A DNA stretch of 64,000 bases, from NCBI GenBank assembly GCA_021399435.1, contig JAJTUP010000001.1:558001-622000 (forward strand). The letters are read 5' to 3'. Made by a program: the position numbers and the translations under genes. The notes under the pieces were generated by a model. It did not search any database. It saw nothing but the letters and a program-made list of their open reading frames with translations, and was not told where the DNA came from. Within the stretch, counting starts at the first letter, position 1, and each line of letters opens with the position of its first letter. Positions 46,509-58,000 of the stretch are shown in pieces. This DNA comes from Diaporthe sp. PMI_573. Taxonomy: Eukaryota; Ascomycota; Sordariomycetes; Diaporthales; Diaporthaceae.

Positions 46509-47517
46509 ATGGGGGAGACACACAACAAGTATCAATCACCAGAGCCTTCAGGCGGCCCACACAATGCGCCAGGACACCCTCGACAGGCCGTTTCTCTGCG
46601 GTCTCGGCCGTTGAAATTCCAGCACTTTCGTGTCACCTTCCCCCAGGAGAAAGTCGTCCAGGTGACGCTAACCAGGACGGACAAGCTCAACTGCGTCGAC
46701 AAAGCCACGAGCCGTGAGATAGCGGAGATCTGGGAGGCATTCGACCAGGATGAGGACCTGTTGGTGGGGGTGATCACGGGTGAGGGAAGGGCCTTCTGCA
46801 CGGGGGCCGATCTACACGGTACGTTTTCTCTTTCCTCTGCGTTGCCTTCACCCTCGGACGAGCGCCGCCTCTCTGGGACAAGCTTGGCAGGGTCCGCTGC
46901 TGACGTGGAACCTACCCAACCAAACAGAGTGGAACGAGATGAACCGGAGTGGCGTCGTCAACGACATGGGTGCGCCCGGGCTGGCGGGCCTGCCCCGTCG
47001 TGGGGGCAAGAAGCCGATTATCGCAGCGGTGAACGGCATCTGCATGGGCGGGGGGTTCGAGATGGCAGCCAATTGCGATCTCGTAATAGCGGCCTCGAAG
47101 GCAACCTTTGCCCTGTCCGAGGTGAGGCGAGGCATCGTCCCCGTGGCGGGCAGCCTGCCTCGCCTGGCCTCCACCATCGGCCTGCAGCGCACGATGGAGC
47201 TGGCCCTGACGGGGAGGAACGTGGGCGCCGACACATTGCACGCGTGGGGCCTCGTCTCCCAGGTCGTGGCCGATGACGAGGACGTCGTGGCCGCGGCGCT
47301 GAGGCTGGCGGGGGAGATTTGCAGCAACAGCCCTGATGCGGTTATCGTTGGCCGGCTGGGCATCCGGATGGCGTGGGAGACGGGCAACGTCGAGGAGGCC
47401 GTCACCGCGCTGGCCGAGCAGTGGTACCCCCGCCTGGTCAATGGCGCCAACTTTGCCGAGGGTATCCAGGCATTTGCGGAAAAAAGGCCACCCAAGTGGG
47501 TGGGCTCCAAGTTGTGA
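46509..47517 (+). CDS. sidH: Enoyl-CoA hydratase SidH (anhydromevalonyl-CoA formation)
   Basis: Two exons (46509-46818, 46928-47517; GTACGT donor, AACAG acceptor) give 299 residues. Crotonase marks: VTLTRTDKLNCVDKATSREIAEIWEAFD, ITGEGRAFCTGADLHEWNEM (first oxyanion-hole strand, made whole by splicing), PIIAAVNGICMGGGFEMAANCDLVIAASKATFALSEVRRGIVPVAGSLPRLAST (second oxyanion-hole strand and trimer region). The C-terminus GSKL is a perfect type 1 peroxisomal signal. In Aspergillus SidH dehydrates mevalonyl-CoA to anhydromevalonyl-CoA, which SidF then uses. The pairing with a divergent sidF sharing one promoter supports this role over fatty-acid beta-oxidation. Confidence 0.92.
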
Positions 47518-48415
47518 GTGGTCACGACGCACAAAGGACTGACGAGGCCTCGATGAAACGTTCTTTTCTCTGAAAAATTCTACCGCCGAGTTCCGAGCAG
47601 AAGGGCAGGGGAGTGGACGAAGCCTGACTAGCGTTGGTGTGCAATCTTATCAGATCCGTTTCAGAGACAGGGCATCCATGTATTGTCACGCAGGGATGAA
47701 AATCTTGATCGACTAAGAAGTCGCGATACTTGCATATATACATATCGGCCTATACGTATTCCTCCCTTCCCCTCGACTGGCAGTTTCACCGTCTTTGGAC
47801 ACCATGGCCAAAATCAATGTTTCCCCCCTGCCGACCTCGGATCGCGAGGAATGCAGCCTGGGTGCTCATGGAGTTATTGTGTCATCGAAAGCGTTGCTGA
47901 ACTGTACTGTAGCCACTTGTGGGCAGGGAATACCGAATACTGTTGCAGGACCCCTTTTTACGAGGAGGTCGAGAAAACGCTGCAACACATCACCAGTTGA
48001 GATACCAAAGTGTTATGCTATAATTCCACACTTAATTTTACGTTCACAGGAAGTACGAAAAGTGCTTTCCACCTGTCTGTTCCCGCCAATATCTGGCCAG
48101 GCGAACTCACGGGAAGCCAGGGTCATTTATCAAAAAGATCAGTCCAGCAACAACACTCGAGTTCTTGAGCTTCCGGCGGCAGTTTTCTCCGGGCCAAGTC
48201 TCCTCCCCACTCAATTCCCCGGTCACGTCTGCTGCCCAGACATCAGGCCCCTCCCACCCAGCCCTGTGAACCCTTTCTTCGAATAGGTGGCCGTTGTTAT
48301 CAGTTGTCCCCTGCAAAACCAAGACAACCAAGACAGCAGCCAAGACAGCAGCCAAGCCAGTCTCACAGAACCGAAACCACATCATTTGTCGATTGTCGCA
48401 TGGTTCCGCGACAAG
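47518..48415. promoter_or_regulatory. Promoter and possible first exon of the ABC transporter
   Basis: 0.9 kb with an exact SreA-type site at 47647-47655. The coding frame of the ABC transporter is open back to a stop ending at 48286 and reads QDNQDSSQDSSQASLTEPK, then HHLSIVAWFRDKMGLAKG. It looks coding, so a small upstream exon joined near 48287-48308 is possible. I could not find it. Confidence 0.5.
47647..47655 (-). promoter_or_regulatory. SreA-type GATA site (ATCTGATAA)
   Basis: Exact match on the minus strand, 130 bp past the sidH stop and about 0.75 kb upstream of the ABC transporter start. Confidence 0.7.
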
Positions 48416-51400
48416 ATGGGACTTGCCAAGGGGATTGTGGGCTTCCCTCGCCTACTTCTGGCAGGGAATCCCTCAAAGGTCGACATATTCATGCTCCTGG
48501 GGGGCATGGTTTGTGCCATAGCGTCGGGCGTGCCATTCCCTCTGATCGGAGTGGTGTTCGGTGAGCTGCTCAACGACTTCAACGACGTTACGTGCGACGA
48601 GACCAACGATGCATCCACCTCCGAGTCCGACGCGGCATACCAGAGCAGCATCAACAGCAAGATCCTGCTCATCTTCTACCTGGCCATCGCCCAGTTCGTA
48701 CTCATCTATGGCCACCTGCTCTGCTGGAGCCTGACGGGCGCCCGGCTCGCCCAGAGGCTGCGGGAGAGATACCTGCAGAACCTCCTGCGCCAGGAGCCAT
48801 CCTACTTCGACAAGCTGCCCACGGGCGAGGTGGCGTCCCGCCTGAGCAGCGACATCTCGACGATCCGCTCGGGGACGTCCGAGAAGGTCGGGATATGCCT
48901 CGCCAGCTTCTCCTTCTTCGTGACGGCCTACATCGTGGCCTTCATCAAGAACTGGGAGCTCGCCGCCATGCTGCTCTCCCTCATCCCGGCCTACTTCATC
49001 ATGTCTTTCGTCGGCAGCTACTACATCGAGAAGTACACCGGCCTCATGTCCGACTACGCTGCCACCGCCTCGTCCATTGCTTCCGAGGCGCTGTCCAACA
49101 CCGTCGTGGTGCAGGCCTTTGGTGCCAACAAGCGGCTTGAGGCGAAGTTCTCGAATGCCCTCAAGTCTTCGGAGCGGGAGGGTTTGAAGAAGGCGACGGC
49201 TACGGGAATCCAGGCTGGTGTTCTCTACTTTGTGGCCTACTCGGCCAACGGTCTTGCTTTCTGGCAAGGAGCTCAGCGTATTGCGGACTCGGTGGGCAAC
49301 GGTACAGGCGGCACCACAGTCGGTGCTACGTTCACGGTGATTTTCATCTTGGTCGAAGGTGAGCTCTTTATTCCTCATCTTGTTTCTCTTGTGAAAGCCT
49401 GCTTCCGCTCACACATATCTAGCCACGCTGCTGCTCAGTCAAGTCGCTCCATTCATTCACCTGTTTACGGCTGCAGTCGCCTCATATGAAAAGCTGCGGG
49501 AGGATATCCACCGCGAGCCAACATATGACGGGACAGCAGACGGGGGAATACGCCTCGAACAGGCTGACGGTAGCTTCGAATTCCGGGATGTCTCTTTCGC
49601 GTATCCGTCCAGGCCAGAGGTCACCGTCCTGGACCACGTAAGCATCCGCATCCCGGCAAAGAAACACACAGCCATTATCGGTCTCTCTGGGAGCGGGAAA
49701 TCGACAATTGCGGGCTTAGCAATGAGGCTGTACGACCCTGCCGAGGGACAAATCCTGTTCGATGACCACAACCTGTCCGATCTCAACACCCGTGACCTGA
49801 GGAGCTTCGTCAGCCTGGTCCAGCAAGAACCATCCCTGCTTGACCGGACCATCCTCGAAAATATTGCGCACGGTCTGATCAACTCCAGCAACTCTAAGCA
49901 CGCACATCTCAAGGCGGCATTGATTAGTTCCGATCTTTCCGACGTCGCAAGTGAGGCAAGGGACGGCCAGGATCTAATGGCGGCAGCAGAGAAACGGGGC
50001 CCAGAAGTGGTCGAGATTGTTAACCTGGTCAAACATGCAGCTATGCTCGCAGACGCAAGTTCATTCATCGAAGGCCTACAGTATGGATACGCCACCCTCG
50101 TGGGATCGATGGGGCGGCTCGTCAGCGGAGGCCAGAAACAGCGAGTTGCCCTGGCGAGAGCACTTGTCAAGGAGCCAGCCATTCTCATCCTGGACGAGGC
50201 CACCGCAGCGCTGGACTCGAGAAGTGAGCAGCGAATTATGAAGGCCATCAACAATATCGCCAGTGGCAGGACTGTGCTCACCATAGCTCATCGCCTGTCC
50301 ACAATTACCAACGCGGATAACATTATCGTCATGCACAAAGGACACGTCGTCGAAGAAGGAAACCATTCCGAACTGATGGCCAAGAAGGGGACGTACGCCG
50401 ACTTGGTCGGCATGCAGACTTTGGGTACCGGATCCGCGAAGAATGAGACGGCTGGAAATGATGCATCCTCGAGCAAAGACGACCACGTGTCCCTGACCGA
50501 GACCCTGATCGAGAACGACGCCCCAACAAGTAACGACAACGAGAGCTCCAAGGAGAAAACAGGCCCCGACTCTCCCGCTGAAGGAGAAGAGGACGAGCCA
50601 GAGACACCATCGAAATCCCTATGGGCCCTGTGCAAGGGCTACGCACCCGCCCTGAGGCCCCACCTGCTAGTCCTCCTCGTCGCACTCCTGGGCTCCATCA
50701 TCGTGGGCGGCGCCTTCTCAGGCGAGGCCGTCATCTTCGGCAACACGGTCGGCAGCCTGAACGTGTGCAAGAGCGCGTCGAGCATCCGGGACGCGGGAGA
50801 CTTCTTCGGCCTCATGTTCTTCGTGCTCGCCATCATCGAGTTCTTTGCCAACGTCATGAGCTGGTCCTGCTTCGGCTGGGTGTCGGAGCACATCGTCTAC
50901 TCGGTGCGCGTCCTATCGTTCCGCTCGCTCTTCGAGCAGGATCTACAGTGGCATCAGTCCAATGGTCGCACGCCGGCGCTGCTTCTCTCGTACATCACCC
51001 GGGATGGAAATGCTCTGGCTGGGTTGAGCGGTTCGGTTCTGGGCACGATGATCTCGATCACTGTCAACCTCGTGGCTGCAATCATTCTAACTCACATCAT
51101 TGCTTGGAAGATCGCCCTGGTGTGTCTCTCCCTGGTCCCGCTCCTCCTCGGCGCAGGGATGATGGAACTCCACGTCCTCGGCCAGTTCGAGGAGAAACAC
51201 GAGACAGCCTACACCAAGTCAGTCGACATAGGCACCGAGGCGATCACAAACATCAAGACGGTAGCATCCCTATCGCTGGAAGAGGAGATCCTGAGCGACT
51301 ACCGCCGGTCCCTCAAGGGCCCCCACCAGGAGACCCTCAAGGTGACACTGCAGGCCAGCCTCTGTCAGGCCATCACGTACTTCCTGGGCAACTGCGTCAA

Positions 51401-52466
51401 CGCGCTGGCGTACTGGTGGGGCGCCAAGCAGATCATCGCGGGTAACTACACGCAGACCCAGTTCCTCATCGTCGTCTTCTCTCTGCTCGTCAGCGCCCTT
51501 CTCTTTAGCCAGATGTTTGCGCTCGCGCCTGAGCTCTCGAGCGCCCGCGCGGCGGCAGCCAGGATCCTGGGGCTCATCGAGATCGGCTCGGACGGCATGA
51601 AGGGTCGCATCAAGGACGTTGCTACCGATCTAGACACGACACCCGCGGGGGAGAGAGACGTTGAAGCCGGCGGCGAGAAGTCCACGTCGTCCTCCCCTAC
51701 CTCTCCACGCCACACAACCGCCGCGAGCGTGCAGTTCCGCGACGTACACTTCGCATACCCAGCCCGGCCCGACTTCAAGGTCCTAAGCGGGCTGAATATG
51801 GAAATCAAGCCAGGCCAATTCTGCGCGCTCGTCGGCCCCAGCGGCGCAGGAAAGTCGACCATCATCTCGCTCGTGGAACGTCTGTACACGCCCTCGTCGG
51901 GCTCCATCCTCGTCAACGGCGCGGACGTCACACGGGCCCGCGACGTGGCCTTCAGGGACGACATCGCGCTCGTCCCGCAGGAGAGCGTCCTGTTCGAGGG
52001 AACCGTGCGCTTCAACATCGGGCTCGGCGCGCGGCCCGGCCAGGAGGCGAGCCAGGCTGATATCGAGGAGGCGTGCAAGCTCGCCAACATCCACGATGTG
52101 ATCATGGCGCTGCCGGAGGGGTATGATACCATGTGTGGCCCCAACGGCAGCCAGTTCTCGGGCGGTCAACGGCAGAGGCTGTCGATTGCGCGGGCACTGG
52201 TGAGGAAACCTAGCTTGCTCATCCTCGACGAGCCGACGAGCGCCCTCGATGCGGAGTCCGAGAAGCTGTTGCAGGAGGGGCTGGAGAGGGCCGCTAGGGG
52301 TGTCACTGTTGTTGCTATTGCGCATCGGCTGCATACCATCCGGAAGGCGAACCGCATCTTCTTGATTGAGGATGGGCGGTGTGTCGATTCGGGTTCTCAC
52401 GAGGAGTTGCTGGAGAGATCGGCTAGTTACAGGGCTAATGTGATGCACCAGACTGTGGCCGAGTGA
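48416..52466 (+). CDS. ABCB-type full ABC transporter of the siderophore cluster (SitT-like)
   Basis: Two exons (48416-49358, 49423-52466) give about 1328 residues in the order TMD-NBD-TMD-NBD. NBD1 has Walker A GLSGSGKST (about 49680-49706), the signature VSGGQKQRVALAR and Walker B ILILDEATAALD. NBD2 has GPSGAGKST (about 51835-51861), FSGGQRQRLSIARA and LLILDEPTSALD, so both sites look competent. The linker after NBD1 (about 50410-50610) is acidic and S/N-rich. The family is that of MDR/P-glycoprotein-type exporters, and the matching Aspergillus cluster contains the ABCB transporter sitT at the same place. Export of fusarinine or an intermediate is likely but unproven. The start is the first in-frame ATG; coding sequence may extend upstream. 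Confidence 0.9.
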
Positions 52467-52672
52467 TCTGGGTCTTATTGTATATACGGAGGGCATATTC
52501 GATATTTAATACCACAACTTTTACGATCTAGACGACCTGGCAAGCCTGTGCGGCTTGGTGTTCTTGTAATCTGAGGGTGGATGAATCTACAAGCATGCAG
52601 TTTCGTGCATAACATGGCAAATCCGTGGAACACGATTTCGGGATTCATCATTGATTTCACGGGCCCTTATTT
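52467..52672. other. Short intergenic region between convergent ABC and SidJ genes
   Basis: About 0.2 kb with both 3' ends. No further feature is seen. Confidence 0.4.
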
Positions 52673-53857
52673 CTAGACTTTCAGTAAGGTATCCAAGTAG
52701 CTCAGCACCCTCTTACAAAGCCACTGCCTTGGCTCCGCTTGGTCGTCGTTGCTCAAGGCGTGGGACGCATTGGGTATCACACCACTATGCTCTCTGTCCC
52801 AGACCTGACAGTCCCCATTGTGATCTGCCACATCGCCCCATTTATTAATCAACTTCTCCTTATCAACATGGTCCGGCACAGACTGGTCCGCCCCAGAATG
52901 CAGCACCATGAGCTTATGCCTCAGCAGGCCCCCCTTGTGAACAGCACCGAACGTCTTGCTCAGCTGCTCCTCGCCGAGGTCCGAGCTGAAGAGATCGTCC
53001 TCGCCAGGCGAGTCCGGGCTGTCCGGGCTGACGAGGCTGAGGAACCGTCGGCAGCTGATGGGCGTGTTGGCCGGGTAGATCCTGTCGGTCAGCGCGAGGG
53101 GCAGCATGGCGCCGTCCAGCTCGCGCGTGCGCGCAGCCTCCCTCGCCAGCGCCTCCATGGCCTCGTACGCCTCGCGGCAGCTCTCGGGCGACCTGTCGCC
53201 GATGCCGTGCTTCAGTACCCAGTGGATGGCCTCGCGGTCCGACACGGGCGCCTGCATGATGGCGCCGTCGACGGCTGGCCGCTCGACGTGCTCGAGGTAG
53301 GGGTCGAACGAGGGAGGGGCGCCCGTGTGTGGGTTGGGCCGGTACAGGTAGTGCAGCACGCACTGGCTCCCCGTGGAGTGGCCCATCAGGACGACCTTGG
53401 CCTCCTTGTCGCCCGTGCCGTACTTGGCTGCCTTGTACTCCTTGATGTAGCTCACGCACTGGGCGATCTCGTTGGTGTCACGGTCCAGGTGGCCCACGCC
53501 CCAGGCCTGGCCGGCCGAGGTGAGGTTGATGGTGAAGAGGGACCATCCTGTGGGCGCGAGGGCGCGCACGAGGTCGGCTGTGTACGATGTTGATGCCAAG
53601 CCGTCGCCCAGGCCGCCGATGAAGAGGAGACTGTGTGGTTGGCGGGCGGCGGTGGTGGATGTGTACTCGAATGTCACGAGGGTCTCGGTCTACATTACAG
53701 TGTGCTTGTTAGCGGTGGGAGCTGGCACCAGCTGAAGCATTGCTTTTTCCGGATGAGCTCCACGAGCCCAGGACATGAACATGAGAAGAGCACTGACGTA
53801 GTGATGCAGGATGCCAGGGAGGCCACCCTTGGGCCAGAACTTGGAGTACTTGGACAT
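52673..53857 (-). CDS. sidJ: Fusarinine esterase SidJ (alpha/beta hydrolase, DUF1749)
   Basis: Two exons (53857-53798, 53689-52673) give 358 residues; the intron runs from GTCAGT to TGTAG and its removal joins MSKYSKFWPKGGLPGILHHY to TETLVTFEYTST. Hydrolase marks: SLLFIGGLGDGLAS (oxyanion region), VVLMGHSTGSQCVLHYLY (nucleophile elbow G-H-S-T-G with the catalytic Ser), DGAIMQAPVSDREA, MVLHSGADQSVPDHVDKE (acid) and a late His in IPNASHALS. SidJ in A. fumigatus opens ferric fusarinine C inside the cell so that iron can be released. No signal peptide, in agreement with cytosolic action. It is convergent with the ABC gene and divergent from the NRPS. Confidence 0.9.
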
Positions 53858-54439
53858 GGTGTGGGTGTGACTTGGACTTGGCCCTTGGGTATTCTCCTCA
53901 GTCAGGTTCCGCCGGACTGGTCTCAGCAAGACTTGGGTGAGTGTGAAGCGAGGACATGCGCATTGCATGTGGCAGTCGGCCGAGGTGTTTGGACAGACTG
54001 GGATAACTCACCCGAGTCGCAACCCACTCACTACTGCAGCCACTTCAAGTCGCCGCTATCGGGCTCTTGGGGGGCAAGCATCATCATTGCACATGCTTGC
54101 TACATCCCGGGCTGACTCACAGGGATGACCGTCTGGTGTGGATTTGTTTACGCGCTCACGTCGGCTCGTATATCCGAAAAGGACATGCAGGGACGGGCAG
54201 CCGTCCCACGCTGGTGCCCACGTCCCGCATTTGACCAGTGGACTCGTTGGAACTTCAAGCATGGAAGTTTTCGTGCTTTTTTTTTCTGGCCCAACATGGG
54301 TCTTCGGAAATTGACCTAAGCATGCACAAGTCCTCGTGGCCACATTTTGGCACAGACGAGTGCGAAAAAGAGGAGTCTAGCCCCGGCTGGTCGAAACAGT
54401 CGAGGCTATTTTGAAAGAGTTTTTCTTGTCTGATCAATC

Positions 54440-54454
54440 TAATCTAATCAGATC
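54440..54454. promoter_or_regulatory. 15-bp element shared with the SIT promoter
   Basis: TAATCTAATCAGATC, identical to 43744-43758, about 0.58 kb from the sidJ start and 0.58 kb from the sidD start. Confidence 0.55.
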
Positions 54455-54720
54455 GCATCCCTGCCTTCTGGTGCTTGTCGCGATTCACTGTACTCGGCAC
54501 TGTGTGGCCTCAATAGACGCATATTCGACTAACACCATGCAGACGTTTTCCTCGGCTCCGCGGCTTATTCAACACCCCTGCACAATGATTTTGTCACGTC
54601 ACGGACGGACGAGGCACACGACAAGGGTTCCTCCACCCACCTTTCATGCAGATGCCTCACACGCGCCCTCTACTGTACCAAGCCGGCAACCCAGAATGGA
54701 CCGACACGCTCAGGCTCTCG

Positions 54721-54729
54721 ATCTGATAA
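54721..54729 (+). promoter_or_regulatory. SreA-type GATA site (ATCTGATAA)
   Basis: Exact match on the plus strand, 308 bp upstream of the NRPS start codon. Confidence 0.7.
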
Positions 54730-55036
54730 CCAAATCACAGACATGGATCTATTTCCGCTACCAGCCGGGGGTGGAGTGGGTGGAGTGTGCTCGTCCCGAA
54801 GACGGCAGCAACATCCTCCAGTCTAGAGAGTCCGTCCAGCCAAGACAGCCAGCCAAGCCAATCCACATCTAGGAGCCCACTTCCTGTACCCGAGGCATGC
54901 GACACTATCGATATGAGATAGAGATGCTCCGAGATCAAGCTTCTGGTGTTTTCCTGCGCGTCTGTTAGGCAAGGCCATATTGAGCTCATGCACTTCTTGC
55001 CACACAAGTCCCTATAACCCCCAACCCTCCCTTACA

Positions 55037-58000
55037 ATGGGATCAGTAGGCGTTGATGAGCAAGGCCTCACGCAGGCCGATGGCCACGCCTTCAAGCACT
55101 TCACGATCGACGGTCTGTTCTCGCCAAGCGAGACCTGCCTGCCCACAGCGCTGAGAGCCGATGTCCTGCTCACATCATGGCTGCTTGTACTTATGCGGAC
55201 GAGAGAGGAACGTCAGGCCTTCTTTGAATGGGCCTACGACGGCTGGGATGATGAAGCCGTACATCAGAGGGTGGCCAGACGCCTGTCGACCGATGAGGTA
55301 TTGCCTGGGCTGGACCTAGACAGCTCGCTGGGGGACGCCATCCAGAAGTCCCTTCGCCATCATTCCTCAAACGTGAAAGATCTATGCACAGCAACGGCCT
55401 GCCCAGGATATCTGCTCCTGAGCACCGGGTCGCTCTCCAAAACCCCAGCTGACGAAGAAGATGAAGTGAGTGGTTTGTCTACCTGAGAACCCATTGGTCA
55501 AGTTCCTGACTGTGATATACGAAGGCTGCAATCCATCTCGAGGTGCGGGTTGACGATGGTCGCCTTGCAATTCGGCCCGCGTGGTACAGCAAGAAGGTTC
55601 TACCATACACTGTTGCGCTGCATGTGGATATTCTGGTCGACATTATCGAGATGTGCCTGTCAAATCCTGGTGCATCTATTCAGAGCTGCATGGCACCAAC
55701 CAGACACGATCTGGACTCAATTTGGAGGTGGTGTCATGACCTTCCCCCTACCCACGATTTCTGCATGCAGGACATGGTTTCAGAGCAGGCGCAACGACAT
55801 GCCAACAAAGTGGCCATCGACGCTTGGGATGGAGCTTTGACGTACGGCCAAATCGAGCAGTATTCCACCATTTTGGCGGGCTTGCTCAGGGATTCAGGAG
55901 TCGAAACGCACGATTTCGTGCCTCTCTGCTTTGAGAAGTCCAGATGGACAATCGTCGCTGTCCTGGCGGCGATGAAAGCTGGAGCAACCATCGCCATGAT
56001 GGACCCGTCGCTTCCGCTCGGACGACTGCAAAACATGGCAGTCCAAGTAGGCGCGAAGACGATCGTCTCGTCCCGCATGCAGCACGAGTTTGGCACCAAG
56101 ATCCTGCCAGAAGGACCCCGATTCGTCGTGGACGAGGAGGCCTTCTCAAATTTGACAGACTCACAAACCCTACCCACTCTCCCGGCCGTGCCACCCACCG
56201 CCCTGATGTACATAATCTTCACCTCAGGCAGCACAGGCACGCCCAAGGGCGTCAAGATCTCCCACACAACCTACACGAGCAGCGCGATCCCCCGTGCGGC
56301 GGCCGTCGGCTACTCGGAGGACTCCCGCGTCCTGGACTTTGCCTCGTACGCCTTCGACGTCAGCATCGATAGCATGCTGCTGACGCTCGGCAACGGCGGC
56401 ACGCTGTGCATCCCGTCCGATGAGGACCGTCTCAACGACATCAACGGCGTCATGCGGAGCATGCGCATCAACTACGCCGGCATCACCCCATCCGTCGCGC
56501 GGATCCTGGAACCGGACGTCATCGCCTCGCTGAGTGCCCTCGGGCTGGGCGGCGAGGCGTCCGCGCCGAGGGATGTCAATATGTGGGGGCGGGAGACAAG
56601 GATCGTCATTGGGTATGGTCCCTGTGAGTGTACCATCGGCTGTACGGTCAACAGCAGCGCCGCGACGGGTAGGGATTACATCTCGATCGGGCCCGGCAAC
56701 GGGGCGTCGATCTGGATTGTTGACCCCAATGACCATGATGTATTGGTGCCGGTCGGCGCGGTTGGAGAGCTGCTTGTCGAGGGCCCGATTGTGGGACAGG
56801 GCTACCTCAACGACGACGAGAAGACCGCAGCTGCGTTCATACACGACCCGCCGTGGCTGGTCGCCGGCCACAAGGGCTTCCCTGGCCGCCGTGGCCGTCT
56901 TTATAAGACAGGCGACCTGGGCATGTACGACCCGGATGGGTCTGGAGAGATCATTTTTGCCGGGCGTAAAGATACCCAGGTCAAGCTTCGTGGCCAGCGA
57001 GTTGAGCTTGGCGAGATTGAGAGCCAGCTTAAGGCCAGTCTGCCTTCAGATGCCAACGTGATTGCCGAGGTCATTGTTCCTCAGGCGTCAGGAGGGCAGC
57101 CCACTTTGGTGGCGTTTGTCTCGCAACTCGCCAAGGTCAATGGCGTTGAAGAATTAGAAGCTGCTCAACTGTCTGCTGATCTCACGGAAGCATTGTCCGG
57201 TATCAACACGACCCTGGCAAAGGTGTTGCCGCGATACATGGTGCCCAATGCCTATATTCCAGTCAACTACATCCCTACTTTGATCTCAGGCAAGATAGAC
57301 CGCAAGCGACTTAGACAGTTCGGAGCCACGGTCGACTTGCAAAAGCTGGATCAGGGTCCAGCAGCGAAGGCTACTCGGGAGACCAGAGAGCTTAATGACA
57401 TCGAGCAACGATTACGACACGCCTGGAGCTTGGTCTTGAAGGTTGATGAAAAGTCCATCCACCCACAGGACAATTTCTTTGCACTCGGTGGCGAATCCCT
57501 GGCTGCCATGAGGCTTGTATCATTGTGCCGAGAACGAGGCCTCGATCTGTCCGTCACCAGTACTTTTTCCCATCCAACACTTGAAGAAATGGCAGAGACC
57601 GTCCGCATTTACGATGTGGACATCAAAACGGAGACACCGAAGTTCTCGCTGATCTCCCAATCCGTTGAGGGTGCATGCTTGGAAGCATCACAGGCCTGTG
57701 GAACCGATCCGGCAGCCGTCGAGGACATTTACCCCTGCACACCCACTCAGGAGTCTCTCATCACCTTCGCGCTGAAGTCGACGGAGCCTTATGTCGCACA
57801 AAGAGTCGCATGCATTCCCTCCCAACTGAGCCTCGATGCATTCAAACAGGCGTGGGAGGCTGTGTTCGCAGCAAACCCCATCCTGCGCACCCGCGTGGCC
57901 CAGCTGCAGGACCCCGGACTGCAACAGGTCGTGCTGAAGGAAGGAATAGACTGGAAGCACTCTACCAGGTTGTCGCAGTATCTAGAAGACGACCGGAATG

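Larger units (their letters stand above)
53858..55036. promoter_or_regulatory. Divergent sidJ/sidD promoter
   Basis: 1.18 kb between the two start codons. It contains the exact site ATCTGATAA at 54721-54729 and the 15-bp element at 54440-54454. No gene is supported inside. Confidence 0.55.

Noticed and set aside
48473..49378. 301-residue opposite-strand frame under the ABC transporter
   Set aside because: Shadow of a G/C-rich codon-biased gene; composition is H/G/R-rich with no fold resemblance.
56224..56871. 215-residue opposite-strand frame under the NRPS adenylation domain
   Set aside because: Shadow frame; the plus strand carries all catalytic motifs.
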